From assembly GCF_036320965.1 (NCBI RefSeq), contig NC_092279.1, forward strand, positions 18,998,929-19,062,928: 64,000 nt of DNA. The letters run 5' to 3'. The notes beneath the pieces were generated by a model. The model had not been told where the DNA came from. It saw only the letters and a list, made by a program, of their open reading frames with translations, and ran no database searches. Both the position numbers and the translations under genes were made by a program. This document shows, piece by piece, positions 11,123 through 22,617 of this stretch. The first letter of the stretch is position 1. Each line of letters opens with the position of its first letter. The stretch comes from Panulirus ornatus (taxonomy: Eukaryota > Arthropoda > Malacostraca > Decapoda > Palinuridae).

Positions 11123-12339
11123 CACATCATCGCCACTCTACACCACGTCTCTATACCCCCCCTCCCCCCCACCCCTACCACCACGTCCACACGTGACGTC
11201 ACAGTGCCATACGTCACTACGGGCGCCATCCAACACGAATTCGTGACACCGACGTGGATCAGGGGGGGAACAAATGACCCCCCCAGATGACGCACCCCCC
11301 ACACACCACCTGCTCCCCGAGAGATGAAAGAAAAATATTTATGAATTTTTCCATAAAAAAAAAAAAAACAGGGACGAGGAGGGGGATGATGGGGATGGGG
11401 TAGGGAGGGAGGAAGGAGGAGGGAGGAGGGGCGGTTTTAGATTCTGAAACCGTAAAAAAACAATTATATAAAAAAAGGCAGAAAGCGATTTTAAACCATT
11501 TACTTTTTTTCCCCCGCCTTATTTATCTACAACGATTTATAGTTAAGTTATATAAAACCAGACGACCACTTGGTGTTGGGTTTTTTCCCCAAGAGTTCTA
11601 TGATATTTTTAAGACTGCCTGCGCCCACCCTTCGCAGGAGCAGGGTAAGGTGGGCTTCACCGAGGCGGGGCTCTCTTCCCCCTTCCGCCGCCGACGGTGT
11701 AGCCAAGACGAGAGGACGGGAGCGTCATCATGAGCGTTGTACATCCATCCTTTTCGTGGAAAAAAAAAAAATAATATATACGACACATCCTCGATGAAAT
11801 GTGACGCACAACACCAGAACACGTCAGCTGCTCGCTCCGCCAGGCGTAAACCCGCGAAGAAAATCTGCGTTTATGATGAGAGAGGCTCAAACACAAGCGT
11901 CACGCCTCAACTTTGTGCCCCCCGCTAACCTGCACTTGTACGGGCAGGCGTCCATCTCTTTCTTACGCTAGATCGAGCAACCTCAGAGGCCGCTCTTCCC
12001 TCCCTCCCTCCTCCATCTATCACCTCTGTCTGTTGCATGAAGCGCGTCCGGTTCACGTCTATCAGCACCGGTCTGTTACATAAAAGCCAGCCACACTCGT
12101 GGCGCGCCTGCCCTTCCCTTCCTATCAACATTTTCTACGCTGAGTGGTCATATATATATATATTTATATACACACGCTGAAGGGCTGCCTCTCACTCGTC
12201 TTCACGCTGGGTTAGGGAGACTGAACGAGAGTTCCCGCTAAAGCCCAAATAGGGAGGAGAAGCATGGAGAATATCGTCATGGCTCCCGCGAGGCCAAGAA
12301 CACATGAAGATATTCTCAACAGCTCCGGGTTACTAGGGG
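11123..12339. other. No recognisable gene
   Basis: Includes C-rich 11150-11180, A-runs near 11357 and 11760, and a G-rich stretch at 11375-11435. Open frames up to 80 codons carry no recognisable motif. Confidence 0.45.
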
Positions 12340-12612
12340 TAGAATATCCCCGAACGCTTCATGCTGGTATTGACCAAGTATTCGTCACGAAGTATGTGTA
12401 TTCGAATACACCATACGGTATCGAATACTCACCATCGAACATGTATATCCGAATACCACCCTCACAACACCCAATACTCACCACCGTCCATGTATTTCTG
12501 AATACAAACTCATGACATCGAATACTCACCGCTGAAAAAAAGTATATCCGAATATAACTCATGGTCAACGAATACTCACCGCCGACCATGAATATTCGAA
12601 TACACCTCATGG
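12340..12612. repeat. Diverged minisatellite, about 50-bp unit, about 5 copies
   Basis: cgaatactcacc or a one-base variant falls at 12422, 12471, 12519 and 12569 (spacing 48-50 bp). Each is followed by accatg-like and tatatccgaata-like sequence. It contains many TTCGAATA near-palindromes. Confidence 0.85.
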
Positions 12613-12766
12613 CACGCCTACGATCTTCGTTACGACGAGGTCATTTCCGAATTTAAGCTGGGGAATCAAATTCAATCGTCCGTCTGAGTACACAAAGACA
12701 AGAAGCATTTTCCTGACAGCACGTGTGGGAAGCGCATGACCGACCTACTGGACCACAAGCGTAGGC

Positions 12767-13044
12767 GAGGAGGAGGAGGAGGAGGAGGAGGAGGAGGAGG
12801 AGGAGGAGGAGGAGGAGGAGGAGGAGGAGGAAGAAGAAGAGGAGGAGGAGGAGGAGGAGGAAAAGGAGGAGGAGGAGTAAGAGGAGAAGGAGAAGGAGGA
12901 GGAGGAGGAGGAGGAGGAGGAGGAGGAGGAGGAGGAGGAGGAGGAGAAGGAGAAGGAGAAGGAGAAGGAGGAGGAGGAGGAGGAGTAAGAGGAGAAGGAG
13001 AAGGAGGAGGAGAAAAGGAGAAGGAGGAGGAGGAGGAGGAGGAG
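12767..13044. repeat. (GGA)n polypurine tract, about 280 bp
   Basis: Almost pure purine on the plus strand, with AAG/GAAGGA variants and two gtaaga-type interruptions near 12880 and 12987. Poly-Gly, poly-Ser and poly-Pro frames are artefacts. The composition could support triplex DNA. Confidence 0.97.
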
Positions 13045-13439
13045 ATTGAGTAGGTTCCTCTCTTCGTCTGAACCTGGAGTCCTAAGAACCATACGACTAC
13101 CCTGAGACTGAACCCACGCAAAAGGTCGGACCACTTCCCCTCATTCCTAACGCCATGTGATGGGGTGGCTAGGGAGTGGGGTCGGTCCGTACAGGCACAT
13201 CCCGCGCCACCAATCATCCACATATTGGTCATTATTTCACGGTACAATATGGCGCTCTCAATCGCTAAAAGGGGTAGCGTTTGCTGACTATGATGAATTC
13301 ACGCACGGGCCCGCCTGCTTTTTTTTTTTCTTTTTTTTTTCCTCCAATCCTGAGCGCTTCCCGGCAAGCCCACAGTAGGCCTACCTGTTCATCATCTAAA
13401 CGAGTTTGCTTGATAAATCGGAACATACCTCGGGCTATG

Positions 13440-13441
<2 letters not shown>
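13045..13441. other. No recognisable gene; T-run at 13318-13340
   Basis: Unique sequence with a T-rich run broken by single C residues. Confidence 0.45.

Positions 13442-13516
<75 letters not shown>
13442..13516. repeat. (AT)37 microsatellite
   Basis: Uninterrupted. Flanks are not recognisably transposon-derived. Confidence 0.97.
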
Positions 13517-13518
<2 letters not shown>

Positions 13519-14080
13519 ACAGCAGCAATGAACAGGTGTATCTCCCGTGTATTACGACATGGGTTGGGTAATGCAATTGTAGGATGGAGTAAGCGTAATA
13601 ATTCGTATGCGAAATGTCCCCCCCCCCCTTTATAATCGTGCGTCGATAATCCGTCTCTCCCGGACGATTCGTGCGCACGCACGGTTCGTACTTCACGCTG
13701 TGTTACGCGAATTTCCTTCGTGATTTAGGCTAAAATGTGGAGATTTGAGTGTCAGCAATTATAAACTCATTGGGTTAATTGACCGTGTGTATAATTTCGT
13801 ATAATTGCGTTGGTTTTTCACTGATTCTCTTACTGTTATTTTTTTTTTTTAGGAGGTGTGTGTGGGGGGGGCTCGAGGTAATGAGTCGGTAAGTGATTAT
13901 CGATGATTATAAACAACGGAGTGCCGGTGTGGTCGTCGTATTACGTGAGTTGAAACCGTGTTTTTTTATGAGTTTTTCTTTTTTTTCTCCGCGGTGTCGT
14001 TTTCTTGGCTCGTTTTGCTGAATGGTTTCATATCAATTCATGGCAGATGTACGGGACGGCACGAGTAACTGAATGCCCTC
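13517..14080. other. AT-rich unique DNA
   Basis: T-runs near 13840 and 13980 and a C9-10 run at 13619. No gene is seen. Confidence 0.45.
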
Positions 14081-14084
14081 GATC

Positions 14085-14124
14085 ATGGCGCTACCTCGCT
14101 CACCAGGGAAACGGCGATTATCTA

Positions 14125-14126
<2 letters not shown>
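14085..14126 (+). mobile_element. Possible tail remnant of the RTE-tail element
   Basis: gcgctacctcgct, then a diverged gggaaacggcgatta, directly precedes (AT)n, as at 37331-37371. Upstream sequence does not match the rest of the element, so this is a severely truncated copy or a chance match. Confidence 0.45.

Positions 14127-14196
<70 letters not shown>
14127..14196. repeat. (AT)35 microsatellite
   Basis: Starts right after a sequence resembling the RTE-type tail. Confidence 0.97.
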
Positions 14197-14199
<3 letters not shown>

Positions 14200-14485
14200 A
14201 AGGCAATGACGTCTTCTTTAAATTCATGTTACTACAACCTTTCAATAGCCCAGAGCACTTACGCTGTTACACTTTTGAAGCAGCTGCTCAAGAGCCAGAG
14301 TCATCATCAGCACCCAAGAGCCACATATAAGTTATCAACTTTGTTCTGGCCTTCGCTTCTTTCTCTCTCCACGCACGGTTCCGCAATTTCCATTTTCCTT
14401 ATACCATCACTTGGTGCCCCTCCCATGTCTCCTTCCCCCCCCCCCTTCACTTCCAGGAACTTTCCGAGTATTTAACCCTCTCGGT

Positions 14486-14488
<3 letters not shown>

Positions 14489-14553
<65 letters not shown>
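14489..14553. repeat. (CT)32 microsatellite
   Basis: Uninterrupted polypyrimidine dinucleotides. Confidence 0.97.
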
Positions 14554-14559
<6 letters not shown>

Positions 14560-14627
14560 CTCCAACTAAATTAAAAAAAAAAACGCGAGAATCCATTTCT
14601 TTTTTTCTAATTCCATTCCTCTGAAGG

Positions 14628-14665
14628 ACGAAGAAGAAGAAGAAGAAGAAGAAGAAGAAGAAGAA
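14628..14665. repeat. (GAA)12 microsatellite
   Basis: Pure GAA/AAG triplets inside a purine-rich 14625-14695 stretch. Confidence 0.95.
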
Positions 14666-15096
14666 AAGAAAAAGAGGAGGAGAGGGAAAAACGAGATTTT
14701 CTAATTCTTTTCATCAGTTCCATCGCCTCATTACTTTCCCCGAGGAGACTAACCAGTTCGACACGCGGAGTTGTTCCCCCCAACCCCCCATCCCACACTC
14801 AAGTCTCCCTCCCGCTCGACACCACCCGGAATCCCCCGTCCCACAAACCCGAAGTCGCCCCGTCCCGCACCCCATTCTCCCGCCCCACTCTCACGCCAGC
14901 GCCCAGCTCGCGTAACGCCAATCCCTGACGTGACTACACCTGGCTGTCAAACATGACCTAGGACTTGCAGCGGGAGCCCTCCCCTCACCCCTAGCCAAGA
15001 CCATTTCCGTTACGGCTTCCCCGTCAAAAACAAGGCCAGAACCTTCATCAGTTTCATCGAACATGCCCGTTGTTGCCGGGCTTCGAAGCCGTATCG
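14666..15096. other. No recognisable gene; C-rich
   Basis: C-rich 14770-14930 with many CCC and CCG triplets. Open frames here are Pro/Ser-rich without motifs. Confidence 0.45.
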
Positions 15097-15450
15097 CTCA
15101 GAAGACTCGGGAGCCGCTTTGCGAATCATGAGTCGACCAGGAGGGCTCGGGAACCCGCTTTCACGAACCATGAGTCGGTGGGAGGGTGTGGGAACCCGCT
15201 TTTCACGAACCAGGAGTCGGTGGGAGGGTGTGGGAACCCGCTTTTCACGAACCATGAGTCGGTGGGAGGGTGTGGGAACCCGCTTTTCACGAACCAGGAG
15301 TCAATCAGAAGACTCGAAGGCTCGCTTCACGAGCGCCGAGTCAACCAGAAGGCTTCGAACTCTGGACCCGCTTCACGAGCCAACGACTCGATGAGAAGTC
15401 TCGACACCCGCAGCACGAACCATGGGTAGACCAAAAAGGCTCACGTCCCG
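15097..15450. repeat. Minisatellite, about 50-bp unit, 7-8 copies
   Basis: Units share gggaacccgcttttcacgaa, then ccatgagtcg or ccaggagtcg. The three central copies (15160-15310) are near-identical and the outer copies are diverged, a pattern of recent expansion in the middle. Inverted-looking tcacgaa/gagtc motifs recur in each unit. Confidence 0.9.
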
Positions 15451-15778
15451 CTTGACGGCGAAGCAATGAAGACCTCGGTGCCAATAATAACCATATCAAA
15501 CTGATGGCCAATGAATAACAGTCGAAATAATAATTGCATATTACAATACTATCAATATATCGTGGTATATTAAGATTCGTGAATATAGAGTAATTATTTT
15601 CTATGAAGCCTGGTCAAACACCATCACAGCCAGGACAGCAGTGAACCTCTTTTCTACATGAACTACCGAAGAACCAAACTGCGAAGACATCTCACACCTC
15701 GAAACACTGCCAGGGTAAACATATCCTCCTCCTCTGTGTGTGTGTGTTTTGAGGTATATTATCGGCTCATGTTGGCGT

Positions 15779-15779
<1 letters not shown>
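15451..15779. other. No recognisable gene
   Basis: AT-rich 15490-15610, otherwise unique. Confidence 0.45.

Positions 15780-15824
<45 letters not shown>
15780..15824. repeat. (AC)22 microsatellite
   Basis: A short (TG)n lies 35 bases upstream (15736-15749), giving a small TG...AC inverted pair. Confidence 0.95.
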
Positions 15825-15827
<3 letters not shown>

Positions 15828-15894
15828 CTAAAGCGGCAGGAGACAATGGCTCTTGACCACTGCATTCATGAAGGAGGGGGACACATCCAACCCT

Positions 15895-16060
15895 TCCAAA
15901 TACAATACCTCTCTCTAGCAGGAGGTTCTGCCGAAGGTGGCGCCCCCTTAAAAATGCAATATGTGTCCTGCAGCAGGGTATGCCCATGGAAGCGCCCCTT
16001 ACAAAATGCAATATCTCTCCTGCAGCGACCCCCACCGGAGGAAGCTCGCTAGGTGCCCGC
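15895..16060. repeat. Diverged tandem triplicate, about 60 bp
   Basis: Three blocks share atgcaatatctctcctgcag-like sequence (aatacaatacctctctctag at 15899, atgcaatatgtgtcctgcag near 15954, atgcaatatctctcctgcag near 16006) and a following gcgcccctta-like segment. Confidence 0.75.
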
Positions 16061-16156
16061 CCCTTAGGCAGGAAGCACCAGCCACCAATTATTAAGGGAA
16101 GTTAATTAAATTTTGACAAGAGCAAGAACGAAATCACCGATAGGGCTTTAACTGGC

Positions 16157-16560
16157 AGGAGGAGGAGGAGGAGGAGGAGGAGGAGGAAGAGAGGGAGAAG
16201 CGGGGGGGAGTGAACTGATGGGTGTAGACTAGGAAGGGGGAAGACGTCGTGGGGTGGTGGTGTGGCGTGGGTGGGAAGATGAGGAGAGAGGAGGGGAAGA
16301 AGGGAGCAGCAGTAAGTGAGGCAGTGAGGTCAGCGGTAGGTGTGGTAGTGGTGGTGGTGCTGTGGGAGGGTAGGTAAGCAGGGGATATAAGGGAAGTGGG
16401 ATATAAGGGGAGGAACACATGAGGATGGAGTATGTAGAAGGTAGGGGGGTTGGTGGATTAAGGGTTATGGAAGATAGGAGGATGGAGTATGTGGGAAGAC
16501 TGGAGGAGGGGGGACGAAAAGCTGTGGCAGGTAGGTAGAAGAAGAAGAGGAGTGGGATGA
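16157..16560. repeat. (GGA)10 and purine-rich degenerate repeat
   Basis: GGA triplets at 16157-16187 open a G/A-rich field to about 16560. aggatggagtatgt is repeated at about 16421 and 16480. Confidence 0.7.
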
Positions 16561-16689
16561 CATGGGAGGAGGTAGAGAGGAGCCGATGGCGCATGACGGC
16601 TCACAGACGAGGTTATCTGCAGGAGGGGCAAGCAAGCCACAGTTTACTAAACATCCTAATTCGTACAGATGGAGGCAAGATAGTAAGGC

Positions 16690-16880
16690 ACAGGGGCTTC
16701 TCCCCACCGCCACGATACATGATGACAGAATAGTAGTACAGCAGAAGGCTCCTCCCCACTCACCACTCTCGATGGAGCCAGGACAATAAAGCCCACAAGG
16801 CTTCTCCCCTGCCACCCACTACTCTAGATGGAGAAGGGGACAGTAAAGTAGAAACCTCCTCCCCAACCAACCACTCCCTC
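16690..16880. repeat. Diverged 52-bp tandem repeat, 4 copies
   Basis: ggcttctcccc or a close variant starts at 16695, 16747, 16799 and about 16855. Each is followed by accactc/acccac and a gatggag-like segment. Confidence 0.75.
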
Positions 16881-17094
16881 TGCCACATCAGACAGCAGAG
16901 ATAACAGCTCTGGAGGAACACCACATGCGGAAGAGTGGGAAAATAGTGAGTCACTGATAGTCTTCAAGAGAATATCAGTGGGAAAAAACACAGTGGTCCA
17001 ATTTCAAGGAACGAATACTCTGGAGAGGTTAAGCTTCAGCCTGTGATCCACTGAGAGGCAGAAGATTGAAACACGAGTACATTATACTGTCATT

Positions 17095-17652
17095 AACCAA
17101 AAGGATCATTCACTGTTAATTGCTGTTATTATCCATAAGGATCATTCACTGTTAATAACTATCATTAACCACTATCATTATCCAGAGGGATCATTCACTG
17201 TTAATTACTGTCAATATCCATATGGATCATTCATTGTTAATTACTGTCATTATCCAGAGGGATCATTCACTGTTAATTACTGTCATTATCCATAAGGATC
17301 ATTCACTCTTAATTACTGTCATTATCCAGAGGGATCATTCACTGTTAATTACTGTCATTAAACAGAGGGATCATTCACTCTTAATTACTGTCATTATCCA
17401 GAGTGATCATTCACTGTTAATTACTGTCATTAAACAGAGGGATCATTCACTGTTAATTACTGTCATTAACCAGAAGGATCATTCACTGTTAATTACTGTC
17501 ATTAACCAGAAGGATCATTCACTCTTAATTACTGTCATTATCCAGAGGGATCATTCACTGTTAATTACTGTCATTATCCAGAGGGATCATTCACTCTTAA
17601 TTACTGTCATTATCCAGAGGGATCATTAACTGTTAATTACTATCATTAAACC
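17095..17652. repeat. 36-bp minisatellite, about 15 copies
   Basis: Unit is ggatcattcactgttaatta then ctgtcattatccagag. Variable positions are gtt/ctt in the centre and tccagag, aaccaga or aacagag at the end. The 12-codon period keeps one plus frame open as a DHSLLITVIIQR repeat, which I regard as an artefact. Confidence 0.95.
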
Positions 17653-18094
17653 ATTTGTTCCGTCGTAATGCTAATGTGTTTACAGCCTTCTTCGTGACCA
17701 CGGGAGGAGGTGGTACACTATTGCAATGTCCCATAACTCTACATTTGAAAGGAAGAAAACAATGAGGGAGGTGTATCTGTGTGTGAGGGATACGAGTGAA
17801 ATGTATGAGGGGGGGAAGAGGATGAGGTATGCACCTCGAAGATGAGGAGAGTAAAGGACGTGAAGGTGAGAAATCGCTGTGATGGGAAGACATGAGGATG
17901 AGGGATATGAGGAGAGGGGAGGATGTGATGGTGAAGGAATGAGAACAGGGGGGTGTAGGTATGAGGTAGTGATAGAATGGCATGATGTGGTGTTGTGAGG
18001 CCACATGGTGATGAATAGGGTCATGCGGTGGTGAACGTACCCATGTCGTAGTGAGGAGGGGGGGGGGGGAAATGTGGTGGATAAGTGAATGAAA
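17653..18094. other. No recognisable gene; G/A-rich
   Basis: gatgagg-type purine-rich repeats at 17810-18060. Open frames on minus (Ser/His/Pro-rich) follow composition only. Confidence 0.45.
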
Positions 18095-18183
18095 GAGTGA
18101 TACGAGTGAGTGAATGAGTGAGTGAGTGAGCGAGCGAGCGAGTGAGTGAACGAGTGAGCGAGTGAGTGAGTGAGTGAATGAGT
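18095..18183. repeat. (GAGT)n tetranucleotide repeat
   Basis: GAGT units with GAGC and GAAC variants clustered near 18128-18155. Confidence 0.95.
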
Positions 18184-18384
18184 AAGAAACTAATCCGTTC
18201 TCCTCCAACAATTTCTTTTTTTCCTCCTCTGACTTGACCAACACAACAGAAGCCAATCAGAGCCAAGCACTGGCCAATCGCAGGCGCCAACACAGCGGTA
18301 GACACAAAAAAAAAACAACCATTTTTTTTCCGTTCCACACTTATCTTGCTCTGTCCCAGCTTAGTACATTATCGCGGCACCAAT

Positions 18385-18680
18385 TACCCACCAATTACCA
18401 AGTTCAGGTAAAAAAAAAAAAAAGAGAGAATTTATGTATCCCAGCAGCAATTCTCGACCATCAATTACAAGTTCAGTCAATTCACTCATCAGGAATTATT
18501 TTTCTCCTTCTCCTCCCTACCCAAATTATAATTATCATCAAGTTCAGAAAATCATTCCTAGGGGAATTTTCTGTTTTTTTTTTTTTTGACCAATTATCAA
18601 GTTTGAAAACAGCAACTTCCCCTCCCACCCCCATAGACATTTTTCTCCTTTGGACCAATTAGCAAGTTCAGGTAATCACC
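18385..18680. repeat. Diverged tandem repeat, about 60-70-bp spacing, 5 copies
   Basis: ccaattaccaagttcag-like cores occur at 18391, 18461, about 18531, 18590 and 18655. A-runs, T-runs or pyrimidine runs fill the spacers. Confidence 0.75.
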
Positions 18681-19033
18681 TCGGCTGGGAATTAACCGGC
18701 CAATCACCAGACTGCTTCGTCTCGTGCCGTCCTGAAGGGGAAGAAGATTTCAGGTTTGTATCGACCGCTTCCGTAACCACCACCTTCTATTACACTTCTT
18801 AAACTCTGGCTTCGTTCATGTGTCTGAACGTCCACGTAGGGGGAAAAATGACGAGTCTCCAGGCTTTGTACTTCACGTTCCATAAGGTAGTAAAGACACC
18901 AGACGCTCCATGCGTGGGTAAATAAAAGGGCCATTGCCCCCATGGGTAGTAATTAAGAATCCATGCGCTCTACGTACCAATAAAGGCAGTAATAAAAAAT
19001 ACAGGCAGTAATAAAAGACATATCGCATCCCGT

Positions 19034-20795
19034 TGCGGTAATAAAGGCAACCATGCTCCCCACTGCAGTAATAAAGGCACCCATGCTCCCCACTACAGTA
19101 ATAAAGGCACCCATGCTCCCCACTACAGTAATAAAGGCACCCATGCTCCCCACTACAGTAATAAAGGCAACCATGCTCCCCACTACAGTAATAAAGGCAA
19201 CCATGCTCCCCACTACAGTAATAAAGGCAACCATGCTCCCCACTACAGTAATAAAGGCACCCATGCTCCCCACTACAGTAATAAAGGCAACCATGCTCCC
19301 CACTACAGTAATAAAGGCACCCATGCTCCCCACTACAGTAATAAAGGCAACCATGCTCCCCACTACAGTAATAAAGGCACCCATGCTCCCCACTACAGTA
19401 ATAAAGGCAACCATGCTCCCCACTACAGTAATAAAGGCAACCATTCTCCCCACTGCAGTAATAAAGGCAACCATTCTCCCCACTGTAGTAATAAAGGCAC
19501 CCATGCTCCCCACTACAGTAATAAAGGCAACCATGCTCCCCACTGCAGTAATAAAGGCAACCATGCTCCCCACTGCAGTAATAAAGGCACCCATGCTCCC
19601 CACTGCAGTAATAAAGGCAACCATGCTCCCCACTGCAGTAATAAAGGCAACCATGCTCCCCACTGCAGTAATAAAGGCAACCATGCTCCCCACTACAGTA
19701 ATAAAGGCAACCATGCTCCCCACTGCAGTAATAAAGGCAACCATGCTCCCCACTGCAGTAATAAAGGCAACCATGCTCCCCACTGCAGTAATAAAGGCAA
19801 CCATGCTCCCCACTGCAGTAATAAAGGCAACCATGCTCCCCACTGCAGTAATAAAGGCACCCATGCTCCCCACTGCAGTAATAAAGGCAACCATGCTCCC
19901 CACTGCAGTAATAAAGGCAACCATGCTCCCCACTGCAGTAATAAAGGCAACCATGCTCCCCACTGCAGTAATAAAGGCAACCATGCTCCCCACTGTAGTA
20001 ATAAAGGCACCCATGCTCCCCACTACAGTAATAAAGGCACCCATGCTCCCCACTGCAGTAATAAAGGCAACCATGCTCCCCACTGCAGTAATAAAGGCAA
20101 CCATGCTCCCCACTGCAGTAATAAAGGCAACCATGCTCCCCACTACAGTAATAAAGGCAACCATGCTCCCCACTGCAGTAATAAAGGCAACCATGCTCCC
20201 CACTGCAGTAATAAAGGCAACCATGCTCCCCACTACAGTAATAAAGGCACCCATGCCCCCCACTACAGTAATAAAGGCACCCATGCTCCCCACTGCAGTA
20301 ATAAAGGCAACCATGCTCCCCACTACAGTAATAAAGGCAACCATGCTCCCCACTGCAGTAATAAAGGCACCATGCTCCCCACTGCAGTAATAAGGGCAAC
20401 CATGCTCCCCACTGCAGTAATAAAGGCAACCATGCTCCCCACTGCAGTAATAAAGGCACCCATGCTCCCCACTGCAGTAATAAGGGCAACCATGCTCCCC
20501 ACTGCAGTAATAAAGGCACCCATGCTCCCCACTGCAGTAATAAAGGCAACCATGCTCCCCACTGCAGTAATAAAGGCAACCATGCTCCCCACTGCAGTAA
20601 TAAAGGCAACCATGCTCCCCACTACAAAAATTAAGGCAACCATGCTCCCCACTGCAGTAATAAAGGCAACCATGCTCCCCACTGCAAAAATAAAGGCAAC
20701 CATGCTCCCCACTGCAGTAATAAGGCAACCATGCTCCCCACTGCAGTAATAAAGGCAACCATGCTCCCCACTACAGTAATAACGGCACCAAGGCG
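19034..20795. repeat. 30-bp minisatellite, about 58 copies
   Basis: Unit is ggcaaccatgctccccact then gcagtaataaa. Two positions vary in a binary way: caacc versus caccc, and ctgcag versus ctacag. Rare single variants (cattctcc at about 19444 and 19474, gtagta, caaaaat near 20625 and 20685) and two one-base deletions (near 20370 and 20721) also occur. Three of the six frames stay open for up to 601 codons only because 30 is a multiple of three. Every unit carries AATAAA on the plus strand. Confidence 0.98.
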
Positions 20796-21001
20796 TCCTA
20801 CTCCAGTAATCAGTTACCAATACCTGACGGAACACAATAAGGAGTCAAAACAACAAATATAAAGAATTCACAATGCATCTTATACATCACACATTTCGCA
20901 CAATATCTGCAAGATCAGATGCCGATATACATCACCAGCTGGAAATCAATTCGAACATGAGGGGAAAAGCCAACTAGTTAGATCAACCAAAAGCAGCTGG
21001 C

Positions 21002-21003
<2 letters not shown>
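20796..21003. other. No recognisable gene
   Basis: Short unique stretch between the 30-bp array and an (AC)n tract. Confidence 0.45.

Positions 21004-21065
<62 letters not shown>
21004..21065. repeat. (AC)31 microsatellite
   Basis: Uninterrupted. A C16 run follows at 21123-21138. Confidence 0.97.
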
Positions 21066-21069
<4 letters not shown>

Positions 21070-21294
21070 TGGAGCCTTTGACACAGGACAAAAGCCCCAG
21101 AACAAAGGAAACCCCCGACCCTCCCCCCCCCCCCCCCCTTCCCTCATTCCAGTTGATAGCTGATTTAAACGCGAGCTAATTTGGGGCCCTTTTGATCCCG
21201 TCACACCGCTGGCAGGAAAGTACAGTATGACAGTTTATCTTGTATGCCAACTGATGTGACCTCTAATATGCTGTGAGCTGGCGAGTATACATTG

Positions 21295-21415
21295 TAGCAC
21301 TCTTACCTTGCCCACATTGTACCAGTTTACCTTGCCCACATTGTAGCAGTTAACCTTGCCCACACTGTACCAGTTTACCTTACCCACATTGTACCAGTTT
21401 ACCTTGCAGACCCGA
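21295..21415. repeat. 24-bp minisatellite, about 5 copies
   Basis: Unit is ttaccttgcccacattgtac then cagt. Copies differ at one or two bases (tagcag, cacactgt, ttaccca). Confidence 0.9.
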
Positions 21416-21783
21416 CCACGTCAACAATGAGGCAGTTTATCTCAAACCGTTGCGATGCATAAACTCATTTTTCCTAACCATACAGTACATACAATGTGGC
21501 TGTTCAATTATCTGTCTCACGACATCGCCCGCTTCGCTGCACAGCACAGGCGATAACAACGAACAACGTCTCCATTAAGGAACGAGTCCTATCTACAACC
21601 ACGTCAGGCAGGAGGTGATGAGAGGACACTACTAGTCGGTGGAATAATGAGCGCACAATTGGAGACACGGAGCTAATGGGAAGTGATTTACCCAAGTGGA
21701 TCATGAACTCGAGTCTTTGTTCTTCAAGTTCTAGTCTACCTGTGACAGTTCTTTTTTTTTTTTTCTAAAGTTCGGCTGAAACG

Positions 21784-21785
<2 letters not shown>
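21416..21785. other. No recognisable gene
   Basis: Unique sequence with a T-run near 21751-21764. Confidence 0.45.

Positions 21786-21825
<40 letters not shown>
21786..21825. repeat. (AC)20 microsatellite, SINE tail
   Basis: On the minus strand this is a (TG)20 tail directly after the SINE body ending ggcttaagctacag. Confidence 0.95.
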
Positions 21826-21827
<2 letters not shown>

Positions 21828-22005
21828 TAGCTTAAGCCAGGTACCCATTTCATCGACCACCCTCTACGGAAGGACGAACAGCTGGAGTGACTGTGGACCG
21901 AATGCCGCAACCAAAGATTCGAACCTATGTAGGCGTCGACTCCTGGCGACCCATTAGATGCGTCAAAATCAGCAACGCTAACCGTTACACCACGGAGACC
22001 AGTGT
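21826..22005 (-). mobile_element. tRNA-derived SINE
   Basis: On the minus strand, TCTCCGTGGTGTAACGGTTA opens a tRNA-like head. Box A is TGGTGTAACGG (plus 21982-21992) and box B is GGTTCGAATC (plus 21916-21925), both good matches to RNA polymerase III internal promoter consensus. The 56-base gap between the boxes is longer than in a normal tRNA without an intron, and the region between does not fold as a clear anticodon arm, so this is not a functional tRNA gene. The body then has CAGCTGTTCGTCCTTCC and GTCGATGAAATGGGTACCTG before a (TG)20 tail. It is an old SINE copy by appearance. The family name is unknown to me. Confidence 0.75.
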
Positions 22006-22550
22006 TCCATCTTTGTGGACGTGAGGGGGGGCTGCTGCAACTTCCAACTTCTGGGTCGAACAACGACCCGATCCACCCAGCATCCTGGTCCCAGACGTTC
22101 TTCTCACCCTGGTACCCACCAATCAACTTTTGGAAGTCAATCCCACTTTTACTAAAGGGTGGTCTTTCCCCTCAGCACACGTCTGCATGCACAACAAAAT
22201 TCCTCATGAGGGAAGGTCTCATCATCCTGGTCCTTTCCCTCAGCTTCAGGGGGCAAGGATCTCATTCTTACAGTCGTCAGACAGAGGAATGTCTCTCACA
22301 CTTTTCTCTCTGACACACACATAAACAACCAAGTTCGTTGTTTGCACACACCTAAAACCCTTACTCACCCCCTATCCTCCCTTCCTCCCCCCAAGCTGTT
22401 TGCACCCCTTCCCCCATGACTATCGAGGAAACGTCCTGTCTCTGTATACTTACTGACAAATAAAACCTTTTGAGTCAGAGAGAAAGTGAAGTCAATAAAT
22501 AAACATCTCAACCCTGTCAACACATCGAACAACCATAGCAAAATAAACAA

Positions 22551-22551
<1 letters not shown>
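22006..22551. other. No recognisable gene
   Basis: Mixed unique sequence. A 103-codon plus frame (22002-22313) has no motif. Confidence 0.45.

Positions 22552-22617
<66 letters not shown>
22552..22617. repeat. (AC)33 microsatellite
   Basis: Uninterrupted AC dinucleotides. Confidence 0.97.

Noticed and set aside
12672..13247. 191-codon proline-rich frame and glycine-rich counterpart
   Set aside because: Translation of the GGA/TCC tract, with no flanking coding signal.
18873..20758. Overlapping minus-strand frames of 578 and 601 codons (CLYYCSGEHG and MVAFITAVGS repeats) and a 445-codon plus frame
   Set aside because: Read-through of the 30-bp minisatellite; three of the six frames stay open because the unit is ten codons long, and none shows protein-like constraint.
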